A DNA stretch of 64,000 nt from assembly GCF_001044425.1 (NCBI RefSeq), contig NZ_LFML01000119.1, positions 24,980-88,979 on the forward strand, in the 5' to 3' direction. Under the pieces are notes generated by a model. It did not search any database and was not told the DNA's origin. It worked only from the letters and a program-made list of their open reading frames with translations. The translations under genes and the position numbers were made by a program. The stretch is from Streptomyces roseus (GTDB lineage Bacteria; Actinomycetota; Actinomycetes; Streptomycetales; Streptomycetaceae). This document shows, one piece after another, positions 24,964 to 32,773 of this stretch (positions are counted from its first letter, which is position 1; the number at the start of each line of letters is the position of its first letter).

Positions 24964-25381
24964 CCGGGCGGGCGTGTCGGTACCTGCGGACCCTCCCGCG
25001 GATGATCATCGCGAAGGTGAAGCCGGAGGGCGGTGACGCTTCGCCGGTCGAACTCTCACCTCGCCGTACGGGCGAAAGACGCCAACGCGGCCAGCGGTCG
25101 CGGAGGCACCGGCTCCTTCCCCTGCTGGGGCAGCATCAATCCCCATATGGAGACGTCAACTTGCTCAAACGTTTCAACTGCGCAGCAGTGGTTCAAATCG
25201 GGACATCGTGGCGCGGTTTTCGGCCGCACACGGGCAAAGTGATTGCAGAGGGCATCGAACGCGCGCGACTCTCGATGTGCAACCGCGAAGGTGTGTGGAA
25301 CCGGCCGTCGCGGTGGGGTGGTCAACGCGCCCGTGGGTGCGGAGCCACCTGTTCCGCTCGATTCCCTTGTAAGGAGAGATC
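24964..25381. other. Gene-free stretch upstream of the killer-toxin-like gene
   Basis: About 420 bases without a credible reading frame: codon usage lacks the G/C third-position bias seen in the true genes around it, and the middle part (25140-25260) is richer in A and T. It probably carries the promoter of the gene at 25382. No riboswitch or tRNA fold was recognised. Confidence 0.5.
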
Positions 25382-25729
25382 GTGCTCAAGCCGACCAGGA
25401 TCGTCCGATCCGCAGCCGTGGCGCTCGCCGCGGCGGCATCACTCACCCTGACCCTTCCCGGCAACGCCTTCGCCATCGATCACGTCGAGTGCCGGGGCGG
25501 CGAGAACTTCCTGAAGATCTGGTCCCACAGCGGCGGGCGGGACAGCGTGGACTGCTACGCCAACAAGGGCCGGATCGGGTTCGGGGGCTGGTGGGTGGAC
25601 AGGATCTCCACCGGGAACAACGACTTGATCTACTACGACGCCAACGGCGACTCGGTGCGGATCAGCCGGTGGACCGACATCACGTTCCCCAACCGCCCTC
25701 CGAAGGTCGACTCCATCGAGATCCTGTGA
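25382..25729 (+). CDS. Secreted killer-toxin-like beta/gamma-crystallin protein
   Basis: Small exported protein: 115 residues, with a signal peptide ending at AFA (residues 29-31) and a mature part of 84 residues. The mature sequence (CRGGENFLKIWSHSGGRDSV then DCYANKGRIGFGGWW and later ITFPNRPPKVDSIEIL) matches the Streptomyces killer-toxin-like protein (SKLP) and metalloproteinase-inhibitor crystallin fold, with two cysteines able to form a disulfide. SKLP-type proteins inhibit growth of yeast and some bacteria; activity here is inferred from fold only. GTG 25382 follows AAGGAGAGATC, a strong ribosome-binding site. No immunity gene is adjacent. A 17-bp hairpin terminator follows at 25778. 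Confidence 0.85.
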   Translation: MLKPTRIVRSAAVALAAAASLTLTLPGNAFAIDHVECRGGENFLKIWSHSGGRDSVDCYANKGRIGFGGWWVDRISTGNNDLIYYDANGDSVRISRWTDITFPNRPPKVDSIEIL

Positions 25730-25777
25730 CCCCCTGACGTGCTGACGTCCTGAAGTCCCTGCCGAGTCCCCGGCGCC

Positions 25778-25819
25778 CACCCGCCGCACCACCGCCCTTC
25801 ACCGGTGGTGCGGCGGGTG
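25778..25819. terminator. Bidirectional hairpin with 17-bp perfect stem
   Basis: CACCCGCCGCACCACCG (25778-25794) pairs perfectly with CGGTGGTGCGGCGGGTG (25803-25819) around an eight-base loop. It separates the convergent killer-toxin-like and universal-stress genes, and the stop codon of the latter (25799-25801) lies in the loop. It probably terminates both transcripts. Confidence 0.8.
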
Positions 25820-26323
25820 TGGGTGCGGGTGCGGGTCCGGGTGGGCCGGCGGTGGCGGGATGGTGGCCGTGCCGGGCGGCGTTTCCGGCCAGACCAGCAG
25901 GACGGGGCAGGGTGCGTGGTCGACGATGAACCGGCTGGCTGGCCCGAGGCTGCGGGGTCCCAGGTGCGTACGGTCACCGTCGCGCGCGAGGATGAGCAGG
26001 TCGGCGCCTTCCACGGCGGCCACGACCTCCCGTTCGACGCGGCCCGAGCGTTCCAGCCGGGTGCAGGGGCGCCCCAGCCGTTCGGCAGCCCCCGCCAGGA
26101 GCCGTTCGGCGGAGGCGGCGGCCAGGTGCTCCACGGCGGTGCCGGGGTCGCGGTCGGGGCGCGCGCGGCCCAGCAGTCCGGCGTACGCGCCGTGCGCGGC
26201 ACCGGGCACCTCGTGGCCGGTGACGTGGAGCAGCACGAGTTCGGCGTCCGCGGGGGCGTGGGCGCGCGCGGCGTCGACGCAGGCGGGCCAGGTGCCCTCC
26301 ACGATCCAGACGATGACGGTCAC
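25799..26323 (-). CDS. Universal stress protein-like (UspA-fold) protein
   Basis: 174-residue single UspA-fold protein. It shows the N-terminal strand VTVIVWIVEGTWPACVDAAR, the loop ELVLLHVTGHEV and the C-terminal nucleotide-binding signature region LILARDGDRTHLGPRSLGPA, then SRFIVDHAPCPVLLVW, equivalent to the G-x2-G-x9-G-(S/T) motif of ATP-binding USPs. The last 20 residues are Pro/His repeats (HPDPHPHPHPPHHR), partly encoded by the terminator hairpin; they could bind metal or simply be read-through of the stem. GTG 26323 lies five bases after the permease gene, so the pair is one operon. It may sense ATP for the adjoining permease. Confidence 0.75.
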   Translation of the reverse strand: MTVIVWIVEGTWPACVDAARAHAPADAELVLLHVTGHEVPGAAHGAYAGLLGRARPDRDPGTAVEHLAAASAERLLAGAAERLGRPCTRLERSGRVEREVVAAVEGADLLILARDGDRTHLGPRSLGPASRFIVDHAPCPVLLVWPETPPGTATIPPPPAHPDPHPHPHPPHHR

Positions 26324-26328
26324 GGCGT

Positions 26329-27612
26329 TCAGCCTCCGATCGCTAGGAGCGAGACCCACAGAGCCACCACCGAGAGCAGCAGGGCGGCGGGCACCGAGAG
26401 CAGGCCGAGCCGGGTGAACTCGCCCAGTTCCACATCGGTGTCGTGCTCGTGCACGATACGCCGCCACAGCAGGGTGGCCAGGGAACCGGCGTAGGTGAGG
26501 TTCGGGCCGATGTTGACGCCGAGGAGTACCGCCAGTACGGCGCCCGGGCCGGTGGGGGCGGTCAGCGGGAGCAGCACCAGGACGGCGGGCAGGTTGTTGA
26601 TGACATTGGCCAGTACGGCCGCCAGTGCCGCGATGGCGAGGAGGGCCGGGAGGTCGCTGCCCGCGGGAACCAGATGGCCCAGGGCGTCGGCGAGGCCGTT
26701 GTCGACCACCGCGCGCACCACGATCCCCAGGGCCAGTACGAAGGCGCAGAACGGGAGCGCGGCGGCCCGGGCCACGGCCGTGGGCGTGGTCCGGCGCCGG
26801 GCCAGCGCGCGAACCGCGAGGACGGCCGCGCCGGCCGCCGCGGCCCAGGCCGGGTTGACGCCGAACGCGGAGGTCACCACGAAGCCCGCCAGGGTACCCG
26901 CGACGGTGAGCAGGGCGAACAGCGGCAGTTCGCGGGGCTCGTCGGCGGCCGGCGCCTCGGCGCCCGCGTCCAGGTCGGTGGTGAAGAAGCGGCGGATCAC
27001 CACGTACTCGGCGCCGATCGCGACCAGCCAGGGCAGCGCCATGAGGGCCGCGAAGCGGGTGAAGGTCAGGCCGCTCGCGGCGAAGGCCAGCAGGTTGGTG
27101 AGGTTGGAGACCGGCAGCAGCAGCGAGGCGGTGTTCGACAGGTGGGTGCAGGCGTACACGTGGGGCTTGGCGCGCGCGCCCAGCCGGGCGGCGGTGGCGA
27201 ACACCACCGGGGTCAGCAGCACCACCGTGGCGTCCAGACTCAGCACGGCGGTGATCAGCGAGGCCGTGACGAACACGAGCACGAGCAGGCGCCGCGGTCG
27301 GCCGGCCGCGCGCCGGGCCATCCAGGCACCGCAGGCCTGGAACAGCCCCTCGTCGTCACACAGCTGGGCCAGGACGAGGACGGCCGCGAGGAACCCGATG
27401 ACGGGGCCCAGCCGGGCGGCCTCCTCCGCCGCGTGATCGAGGGAGATCGCACCGGTGGCGATGACCACCCCGGCCGCGGGGACGGCCACGACCGCCTCCG
27501 GCCAGCCCCACGGCCGGATCACCGCACAGGCCAGCACGGCCAGGAGCAGGGTGACGGAGAGTCCTTCTGCGAGCGAGGTGTTCAGGGTCAGGGCCTTTCG
27601 GGACGGGGACAC
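26329..27612 (-). CDS. ArsB/SLC13-like anion permease
   Basis: Membrane protein of 427 residues with about 11 helices in the arsenite-pump/ion-transporter superfamily. Landmarks: LDATVVLLTPVVFATAARLG, HLSNTASLLLPVSNLTNLLA (the Ser-Asn-Thr/Asn-Leu-Thr hairpin motif of the family), VINNLPAVLVLLPLTAPTGP and LLGVNIGPNLTYAGSLATLL as the second repeat. No ArsR, ArsC or ArsA gene is adjacent, so arsenite specificity is not supported; dicarboxylate, citrate or other anions are equally likely. It is transcribed with the universal-stress-like gene. The GTG start at 27612 has no clear ribosome-binding site and may be wrong by a few codons. Confidence 0.8.
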   Translation of the reverse strand: MSPSRKALTLNTSLAEGLSVTLLLAVLACAVIRPWGWPEAVVAVPAAGVVIATGAISLDHAAEEAARLGPVIGFLAAVLVLAQLCDDEGLFQACGAWMARRAAGRPRRLLVLVFVTASLITAVLSLDATVVLLTPVVFATAARLGARAKPHVYACTHLSNTASLLLPVSNLTNLLAFAASGLTFTRFAALMALPWLVAIGAEYVVIRRFFTTDLDAGAEAPAADEPRELPLFALLTVAGTLAGFVVTSAFGVNPAWAAAAGAAVLAVRALARRRTTPTAVARAAALPFCAFVLALGIVVRAVVDNGLADALGHLVPAGSDLPALLAIAALAAVLANVINNLPAVLVLLPLTAPTGPGAVLAVLLGVNIGPNLTYAGSLATLLWRRIVHEHDTDVELGEFTRLGLLSVPAALLLSVVALWVSLLAIGG

Positions 27613-27854
27613 CCCGGCGCGGCGGGACCGGCCGGGACTGCGGACATGACCCGCGAGGCACGGGCCCGGTGCCGGGCCTCGGGATACGGCTTCACCAGCA
27701 CATCTTCGCCGACGCCGGCGCCGCGCTCCCGCCCGGACACCAGGAAGCGGCCGTGGAGGCCGGCCGCCACACCGGGGAGCCGGCCGGCGGGGCCGGTCGG
27801 GCGCACCGCTAGAGTCGGCCGGAGATGAAGAGCCTTGATCCGGGGGGATTTGGC

Positions 27855-29162
27855 ATGTCGGCAGCGGACGCGACGCCCATCGTCTTCGTACACGGAACGC
27901 GGTTCAGCGCCGCCCAGTGGAGCCCGCAACTCGCCGCGCTCCGCGAAGAGTTCCCCGTAACGGCCGTCGACCTGCCGGGGCACGGAGCCCGCTCCGGCCA
28001 ACCCTGGAGCCTGAAGGCGGCAACGGAGATCATCGGCGCGGCGGTGGAATCGCTCGACCGGGGCCCCGCCCTGGTCGTCGGACACTCCCTGGGCGGATAC
28101 GCCGCGCTGGAGTTCGCGCGGCACCGGCCGCGGGAACTGCGCGGTCTCGTCCTCGCGGGGGCCAGCGCGGCGACCGGCGGCGTGTGGGCGTTGCCGTACC
28201 GGGGGCTGGCGAGGCTCGTCCCGCGCGTATCCGCGCAGCGGCTGACCCGGTGGAACGACCGGTTCCTGCGCCGGCTCTACCCGCCCGAAGTGGTCGGGGC
28301 GACGATCCGTACCGGCTACGCCTTCCACACCCTGCCGGCCGCCTGGGGCGACGTGCTCGGCCGTTTCGACGCGAGCGCGATGCGGCACGTGGCCGCCCCG
28401 GTCCTCATCCTGAACGGGGAGAAGGACATCGTCTTCCGGGCCGGCGAGCGGGAATTCGCCCGCGCGCACCCGAACGCCCGCATCGAGTTGATCCCCAGGG
28501 CCCGCCACCTGGCGAACTTCGACGCACCGGACGCCTTCACCGACGCCGTCCGCCGCTTCGCCCGTCAGCTGCCCGCCCACAGCCGACCCGGCGCCGCCGG
28601 CGGGGACTCCGCCGTCCGGCCCATCAAGGGAACCGGCCGTGACGCCGAAAAGGATCGAGCGGAGTCGTCCCACCCCCGAGATCCGGAACGGCCCCGCGCC
28701 CCACGCCGCCCTCATGACGGCGGCCCCCGCATCCGGCCGCCGACACCCGGAGGAGATCCCGCATGCGCGTCTACGCGCCCACGACCGCCGTCGCCACCGC
28801 CGCGCTCCTCCTCGCCACGCTCACCGGTGCGCCGCCCGCCGCGGCGGACGGGGGCCCCGACAGCGGACCGCGGGTCAAGGTGTCCCACGGCGACCCGTAC
28901 GCGGACTGCACCATCGGGGCGGTGTCCCCCGACAGCGTCGTGTACCCGGGCACCGAGGTCGAGCCGTACCTGTCCGTCGATCCGCGCGACACGAAGCGCG
29001 TGGTCACCGTGTTCCAGCAGGACCGCTGGAGCGACGGCGGCGCCCGCGGCCTGTCGGCCGCCTGGACGACGGACGGCCGTACCTTCCACCGCAGCACGCT
29101 CCCCTTCAGCCTGTGCGCCCCGGGCGGCGCCGACTTCGAACGGGCCACCGACCCCTGGGTGA
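27855..29162 (+). CDS. Alpha/beta hydrolase with apparently lost stop codon
   Basis: N-terminal 250 residues form an alpha/beta hydrolase: oxyanion region IVFVHGTRFSAAQWSPQL, nucleophile elbow VVGHSLGGYAALEFA (GHSLG), acid APVLILNGEKDIVFRAGE and histidine PRARHLANF. The fold ends near base 28600, yet the frame stays open to 29162, running 400 bases into the sialidase-like gene in another frame with Arg/Pro-rich, non-homologous sequence. A one-base shift between about 28570 and 28640 would end the protein at 28642 with about 260 residues, the usual length. It is therefore either a recent frameshift (or sequencing error) or a genuine long overlap. ATG 27855 follows GGGGGGATTTGGC. The substrate is unknown. 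Confidence 0.7.
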   Translation: MSAADATPIVFVHGTRFSAAQWSPQLAALREEFPVTAVDLPGHGARSGQPWSLKAATEIIGAAVESLDRGPALVVGHSLGGYAALEFARHRPRELRGLVLAGASAATGGVWALPYRGLARLVPRVSAQRLTRWNDRFLRRLYPPEVVGATIRTGYAFHTLPAAWGDVLGRFDASAMRHVAAPVLILNGEKDIVFRAGEREFARAHPNARIELIPRARHLANFDAPDAFTDAVRRFARQLPAHSRPGAAGGDSAVRPIKGTGRDAEKDRAESSHPRDPERPRAPRRPHDGGPRIRPPTPGGDPACASTRPRPPSPPPRSSSPRSPVRRPPRRTGAPTADRGSRCPTATRTRTAPSGRCPPTASCTRAPRSSRTCPSIRATRSAWSPCSSRTAGATAAPAACRPPGRRTAVPSTAARSPSACAPRAAPTSNGPPTPG

Positions 29163-30235
29163 GCACCGGACCGGACGGCCTCGTCTACGCGAGCGGCGAG
29201 GGCGTCGACTTCACCAAGAGCACGCGGACCGGCCTCCTGGCCGTCACCTCCCGCGACGGCGGCCGCACCTGGCGGAACCTCACCACCACGCACGTCGACG
29301 AGCAGCCCTTCTTCAACGACAAGCCCTCGATCACCGCCGACCCGACCCGCAGGGGCACCGCCTACCAGGTCTGGAACCGCCTCGACAACGACCCGCCCGG
29401 CCCCAGCGGCATCGACGGCCCCGGCTACATCTCCGTGACCCGGAACGGCGGCCGCACCTGGAGCGAGGCCCGGCCCTTCGTCGACACCAGCGCCGTACCC
29501 AACACGCAGACCATCGGCCACCTGATCGTCGTCGACCCGAGCACCGGCACCCTGTACGACTTCTTCGACACGATCACCTTCGCCGACGACCTGAGCACCG
29601 TCCTCGAAGCCCACTACGCGATGGTCACCTCCACCGATGCCGGAGAGACCTGGAGCGCCCCGGTCACGGTGGTCCGGGACAGCGCCGTACCGGAGGTGGA
29701 CCCCAACGCCCCCACCAAACTGCTGCGCGCCGCGTCCACCCTGCCCAGCCCGGCCGTCGACCCGAAGACGGGCACGCTGTACATGGCCTACGAGGGCGCG
29801 GACTTCTCCGGCGGCGCGTTCGACTCGGTCCAGCTGGTGCGCTCCACCGACGGCGGCCGTACCTGGGGCGCCCCCGAGCTGATCAGCCCGAAGGGCGTAC
29901 CGGCCTTCTCCCCGTCGGTCGCGGTCGACGAGCGGGGCACGCTCGCGCTCACCTACTACGACCTGCGCCACCTCGAACCGGGTGACACCACCACCCTCCC
30001 CACCGCCTACCAGCTGGCCACGCTGCCGCACGGAAACACGGAGCAGCGGACCGAGCGGCAGATCTCGCGGATCTTCGACTGGCTGCAAGCGCCGTACGCC
30101 GGGGGCTACTTCCTCGGTGACTACCAAGGCCTGGTGGCGGACGGCGAGGGAGTGCGGGCGGTGCTGACCGAGACCCACTCCGGCGCGCCACGGAACCGTA
30201 CGGACGTGTACACCGTCAGTCTCCCCACCCGCTGA
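28763..30235 (+). CDS. Secreted sialidase-like BNR-repeat protein
   Basis: Exported protein of 490 residues with a signal peptide ending near PPAAADGG (residue 28). Four Asp-box motifs of the S-x-D-x-G-x-T-W type are visible: SRDGGRTW, TRNGGRTW, STDAGETW and STDGGRTW, spaced as in six-bladed sialidase/exo-glycosidase propellers. An N-terminal ADCTIGAVSPDSVVYPGTEV region is conserved in related actinobacterial proteins. The catalytic Arg triad and Tyr/Glu pair cannot be assigned by eye, so exo-alpha-sialidase activity is possible but unproven; related proteins are annotated only as BNR-repeat proteins. ATG 28763 has GGAGGAG eight bases upstream. Confidence 0.82.
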   Translation: MRVYAPTTAVATAALLLATLTGAPPAAADGGPDSGPRVKVSHGDPYADCTIGAVSPDSVVYPGTEVEPYLSVDPRDTKRVVTVFQQDRWSDGGARGLSAAWTTDGRTFHRSTLPFSLCAPGGADFERATDPWVSTGPDGLVYASGEGVDFTKSTRTGLLAVTSRDGGRTWRNLTTTHVDEQPFFNDKPSITADPTRRGTAYQVWNRLDNDPPGPSGIDGPGYISVTRNGGRTWSEARPFVDTSAVPNTQTIGHLIVVDPSTGTLYDFFDTITFADDLSTVLEAHYAMVTSTDAGETWSAPVTVVRDSAVPEVDPNAPTKLLRAASTLPSPAVDPKTGTLYMAYEGADFSGGAFDSVQLVRSTDGGRTWGAPELISPKGVPAFSPSVAVDERGTLALTYYDLRHLEPGDTTTLPTAYQLATLPHGNTEQRTERQISRIFDWLQAPYAGGYFLGDYQGLVADGEGVRAVLTETHSGAPRNRTDVYTVSLPTR

Positions 30236-30273
30236 CAGCGCGGGTCTCGCGCGGGAGGCGGCGTCAGCTCGCC

Positions 30274-30300
30274 CGCACGGGGGCACAGTGCCCCCCGGGG
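30274..30300. terminator. Short G/C hairpin between convergent genes
   Basis: CGGGGGCACAGTGCCCCCCG contains GGGGGCAC and GTGCCCCC arms around one base. It lies between the sialidase-like stop (30235) and the WYL-regulator stop (30347), the right place for a shared terminator. Confidence 0.4.
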
Positions 30301-30346
30301 ACCGGCGCGACGCCGGTGCGTGGAGGTGCACGCCCTTGCTCGGCCG

Positions 30347-31336
30347 TCATTGACGTCGGGCCGATTCCGCCAGCCGCGCGGCGAATCGGGCGACCAGCTC
30401 GCGGAGTTCGCCGGGGCGTTCGATGACGAAGGGGCGGTCGAGCGAGGCGAGTACGGCGGGCAGCCAATCGAGCCGCTCCACCCGCATGCCGACGCGGCAC
30501 CAAGGCCCGGGCGCCGAATCAGGGGCGCCCTCGGACGGCAACTCCTCCACGATCGCGATGCCGGCGGGAAGCCGGGATCGGACGTACTCGGCCGTCCCCT
30601 GGACCCGCACGCTCACCTCGTGCCGGTGTGGAGCCGAGGCGATCCCCGACAGCACGCGTTCCGCCGGGTCGAACCCGGCGGGCGGATCGAAGGCCCCGGG
30701 CAGCACCCGCGCTTCGGCGATGCGGTCCAGCCGGAAGGTGCGGTCCTCGCCGACCGCGGGGTCACCGCCCGTCACGTACCACCTGCCGGAGTGGGCGACG
30801 AGCCCGTACGGGTGCAGCGTGCGTTCGCTGGGCCGTCCGTCGGCGGCGGTGTAACGGATCGAGACCGGCCGGTGATGGCGGACCGCGTCGGCGATCGGGA
30901 GGAGGACGGAGCTCTCCGGAACGACCGACGTGGTGGGCGGATCGGTGAAGGCGAGGGAACCGAGCACGGCGTCGAGTCGCCCGCCGAGCCGTTCCGGCAG
31001 GACCCGTCGGATCTTGGCGGCTGCCGTCTCGCCCGCCGAGCCCGTGGCCGCCGTCAGACCGGCCCGCCGGCCGGCGAGCAGGCCGAGCAGTACGGCGAGT
31101 GCTTCGTCGTCAGTGAGCATGAGCGGAGGCATGCGGTATCCGGAGGCGATCCGGTAGCCGCCGTGGCGGCCGCGTACCGATTCGACGGGGACGTCGAGGT
31201 CGAGGAGGTGATCGGCGTACCGCCGCACCGTGCGCTCGTCGACTTCGAGCCGGGCCGCGAGTTCGCCGACGGTCCGCAGGCCGCCGGATTGCAGGAGCTC
31301 AAGGAGCATCAGCACGCGCGAGACGGGTCGGGACAT
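30347..31336 (-). CDS. WYL-domain transcriptional regulator (YafY-like)
   Basis: 329-residue regulator with an N-terminal winged helix of the DeoR/HTH_11 type (LRTVGELAARLEVDERTVRR) and a WYL ligand-binding domain (RYTAADGRPSERTLHPYGLV then AHSGRWYVTGGDPAVGEDRT; FRLDRIAEARVL), followed by the C-terminal WCX extension. WYL domains bind nucleic acid or nucleotide ligands. It is divergent from a VOC gene starting at 31427, the most likely target; the 90 bases between contain an ATACCGG...CCGGTAT inverted repeat. ATG 31336 is chosen because the HTH begins there. Confidence 0.88.
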   Translation of the reverse strand: MSRPVSRVLMLLELLQSGGLRTVGELAARLEVDERTVRRYADHLLDLDVPVESVRGRHGGYRIASGYRMPPLMLTDDEALAVLLGLLAGRRAGLTAATGSAGETAAAKIRRVLPERLGGRLDAVLGSLAFTDPPTTSVVPESSVLLPIADAVRHHRPVSIRYTAADGRPSERTLHPYGLVAHSGRWYVTGGDPAVGEDRTFRLDRIAEARVLPGAFDPPAGFDPAERVLSGIASAPHRHEVSVRVQGTAEYVRSRLPAGIAIVEELPSEGAPDSAPGPWCRVGMRVERLDWLPAVLASLDRPFVIERPGELRELVARFAARLAESARRQ

Positions 31337-31355
31337 GCCCACAAGTCTCCCGCAC

Positions 31356-31380
31356 ATACCGGGCGGATCCTGTCCGGTAT
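31356..31380. promoter_or_regulatory. Inverted repeat in the WYL/VOC divergent promoter region
   Basis: ATACCGG (31356-31362) and CCGGTAT (31374-31380) form perfect 7-bp arms separated by 11 bases. They lie between divergent starts at 31336 and 31427 and are a reasonable operator for the WYL regulator. Confidence 0.5.
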
Positions 31381-31426
31381 CCGCTCTAGCGTGAGGTCAT
31401 CACCACCACACGTCTGGAGAGACCCC

Positions 31427-31825
31427 ATGGACTTCGTCTCGATCCGCATCATCACGGGCGACGTCGCCCGCCTCGTCGACTTCTACGAGCGCGCCACCGC
31501 AGTGGCGGCGAACTGGTCCACCGAGGACTTCGCCGAACTGAGGACCCCCTCGGCCACCCTCGCCATCGCCGGAACCCGAACCGTTCCCCTCTTCGCGCCC
31601 GGCGCCGCCCGGCCGGCCGAGAACCGCAGCGTCATCATCGAGTTCCTGGTCGACGACGTCGACCAGGTGCACCGGAATCTGACCGACTCCGTCGAAGAAT
31701 TCGTCCAGACGCCCACCACGATGCCCTGGGGCAACCGCTCGCTTCTCCTGCGGGACCCCGACGGCAACCTCGTCAACTTCTTCACACCCGTCACTCCGGC
31801 CGCCCTGGCGAAGTTCGCCCGCTGA
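31427..31825 (+). CDS. VOC-superfamily (glyoxalase-like) protein
   Basis: Compact VOC protein of 132 residues. DFVSIRIITGDVARLVDFYE at the start and NRSLLLRDPDGNLVNFFTPV near the end are the standard VOC strands; FLVDDVDQVHRNLTD marks the second module. The start follows GGAGAGACCCC. Divergent from the WYL regulator, an arrangement common for small-molecule-induced VOC genes in Streptomyces. Substrate and metal unknown. It is not close in sequence to the VOC protein at 4092. Confidence 0.88.
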   Translation: MDFVSIRIITGDVARLVDFYERATAVAANWSTEDFAELRTPSATLAIAGTRTVPLFAPGAARPAENRSVIIEFLVDDVDQVHRNLTDSVEEFVQTPTTMPWGNRSLLLRDPDGNLVNFFTPVTPAALAKFAR

Positions 31826-31924
31826 CCGCGCACCGCCGCGCCGACGGCCGTCGCGGGTGCATGGGATCCGGCGGCAGGGGCACGAGGACGGTGAGCAGCG
31901 TCCGAGGTTCAGGAGGTGGAAGCG

Positions 31925-32095
31925 GTGCACCGTACAAAGGTGTTGGACTCCTTTCCCGCCGGTGACCCCTACGGCAGTTGGCCCGCCGAGGAGTACGCGG
32001 CCCGGTGCCGGGAGCGGGGCCAGGGGGCGACCGTCGTGATGGACCTCGACAGGGACGCCTTCCTCGTCGTGGCGCTCGACACGGACGGCTCGTGA
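31925..32095 (+). CDS. Small hypothetical protein (56 residues)
   Basis: GTG 31925 is preceded by a strong AGGAGG eight bases upstream. The frame encodes 56 residues (VHRTKVLDSFPAGDPYGSWP then AEEYAARCRERGQ, ending VVALDTDGS) with the strong G/C third-position bias of real genes here. It is soluble, acidic at the C-terminus, with a single cysteine. No family recognised. The stop is six bases from the stop of the convergent TetR gene. It could be the last gene of the VOC transcript (gap 99 bases). Confidence 0.55.
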   Translation: MHRTKVLDSFPAGDPYGSWPAEEYAARCRERGQGATVVMDLDRDAFLVVALDTDGS

Positions 32096-32101
32096 AGCCC
32101 C

Positions 32102-32773
32102 TCAGCTCTCGCGGTGCGGTCCGAGGTCGTGGAGCACGGCCGTCAGGTCCTGCGCGGTCAGGGCCGGGCCGGGCAGCCGGGTGGCCGGGCGGGGCCCGGC
32201 CCGCAGGCCGTCCAGGAACAGGCCCAGCTGCCGGCGCCAGGCGTGCGGCGGCCCGGCGGCCGCGAGCGACGGGACGGTGCGGCCGAGCGTGGCCAGGCTC
32301 AGGAGCAGGTCCTCGACGGTGACGTCGGAGCGCATCGTGCCGTCCCGCTGGGCCCGCTCCATCAGCAGGGCGATCGTCTCGTGGTTGTGGGCGTGGACGG
32401 CGTCCAGTGAGGTCACGCCCTCGATGGCCGTGGTCATCAGGTCGTTCGCGCTGCGGTCGGCGGCCAGCACCGTGAAGACCGCCTCCAGGTAGCCGGCCAG
32501 CCCCGTCCAGGCGTCCGCCGCGCCGCGGGCTTCCTCCCCGGCGTCGACGGTCCCCTGGAGGGAGTTCCGGAAGACGGCGTCGATCAGGGCGGCCCGGGTG
32601 GGGAAGTGCCGGTAGAGGGTGGCGTTCCCGACGCCGGCCCGGCGGGCGATCTCGTCGAGCGGAGCTTCCAGCCCCTGGGCGGCGAAGGCCTCGCGCGCGG
32701 CGGCCAGGAGCAGTTCGCGGTTGCGCCGCGCGTCACGCCGTACCGGCGCGGGCCGTTCCGTGGCCGGGGTCAA
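32102..32773 (-). CDS. TetR-family transcriptional regulator (beside P450)
   Basis: 223-residue TetR repressor. The helix-turn-helix is LDEIARRAGVGNATLYRHFP (about residues 39-58), preceded by RRNRELLLAAAREAFAAQGL. The start appears to be TTG 32773, whose last bases overlap the P450 TGA stop (TTGA) and which has GAGGAG seven bases upstream; this start places the N-terminus at family length. The gene therefore follows the P450 gene in the same transcript, but it also has its own upstream palindrome (32826-32861). It probably controls the P450 gene through the dyads at 32826 and 34111. Confidence 0.85.
   Translation of the reverse strand: MTPATERPAPVRRDARRNRELLLAAAREAFAAQGLEAPLDEIARRAGVGNATLYRHFPTRAALIDAVFRNSLQGTVDAGEEARGAADAWTGLAGYLEAVFTVLAADRSANDLMTTAIEGVTSLDAVHAHNHETIALLMERAQRDGTMRSDVTVEDLLLSLATLGRTVPSLAAAGPPHAWRRQLGLFLDGLRAGPRPATRLPGPALTAQDLTAVLHDLGPHRES

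Noticed and set aside
24964..25381. Possible riboswitch or small RNA upstream of the killer-toxin-like gene
   Set aside because: No recognisable consensus or convincing stem set could be found by eye; left as a gene-free stretch.
26329..27612. Arsenic resistance operon
   Set aside because: Only the ArsB-like permease is present; no arsR, arsC, arsA or acr3 gene was found, so arsenite specificity is not supported.
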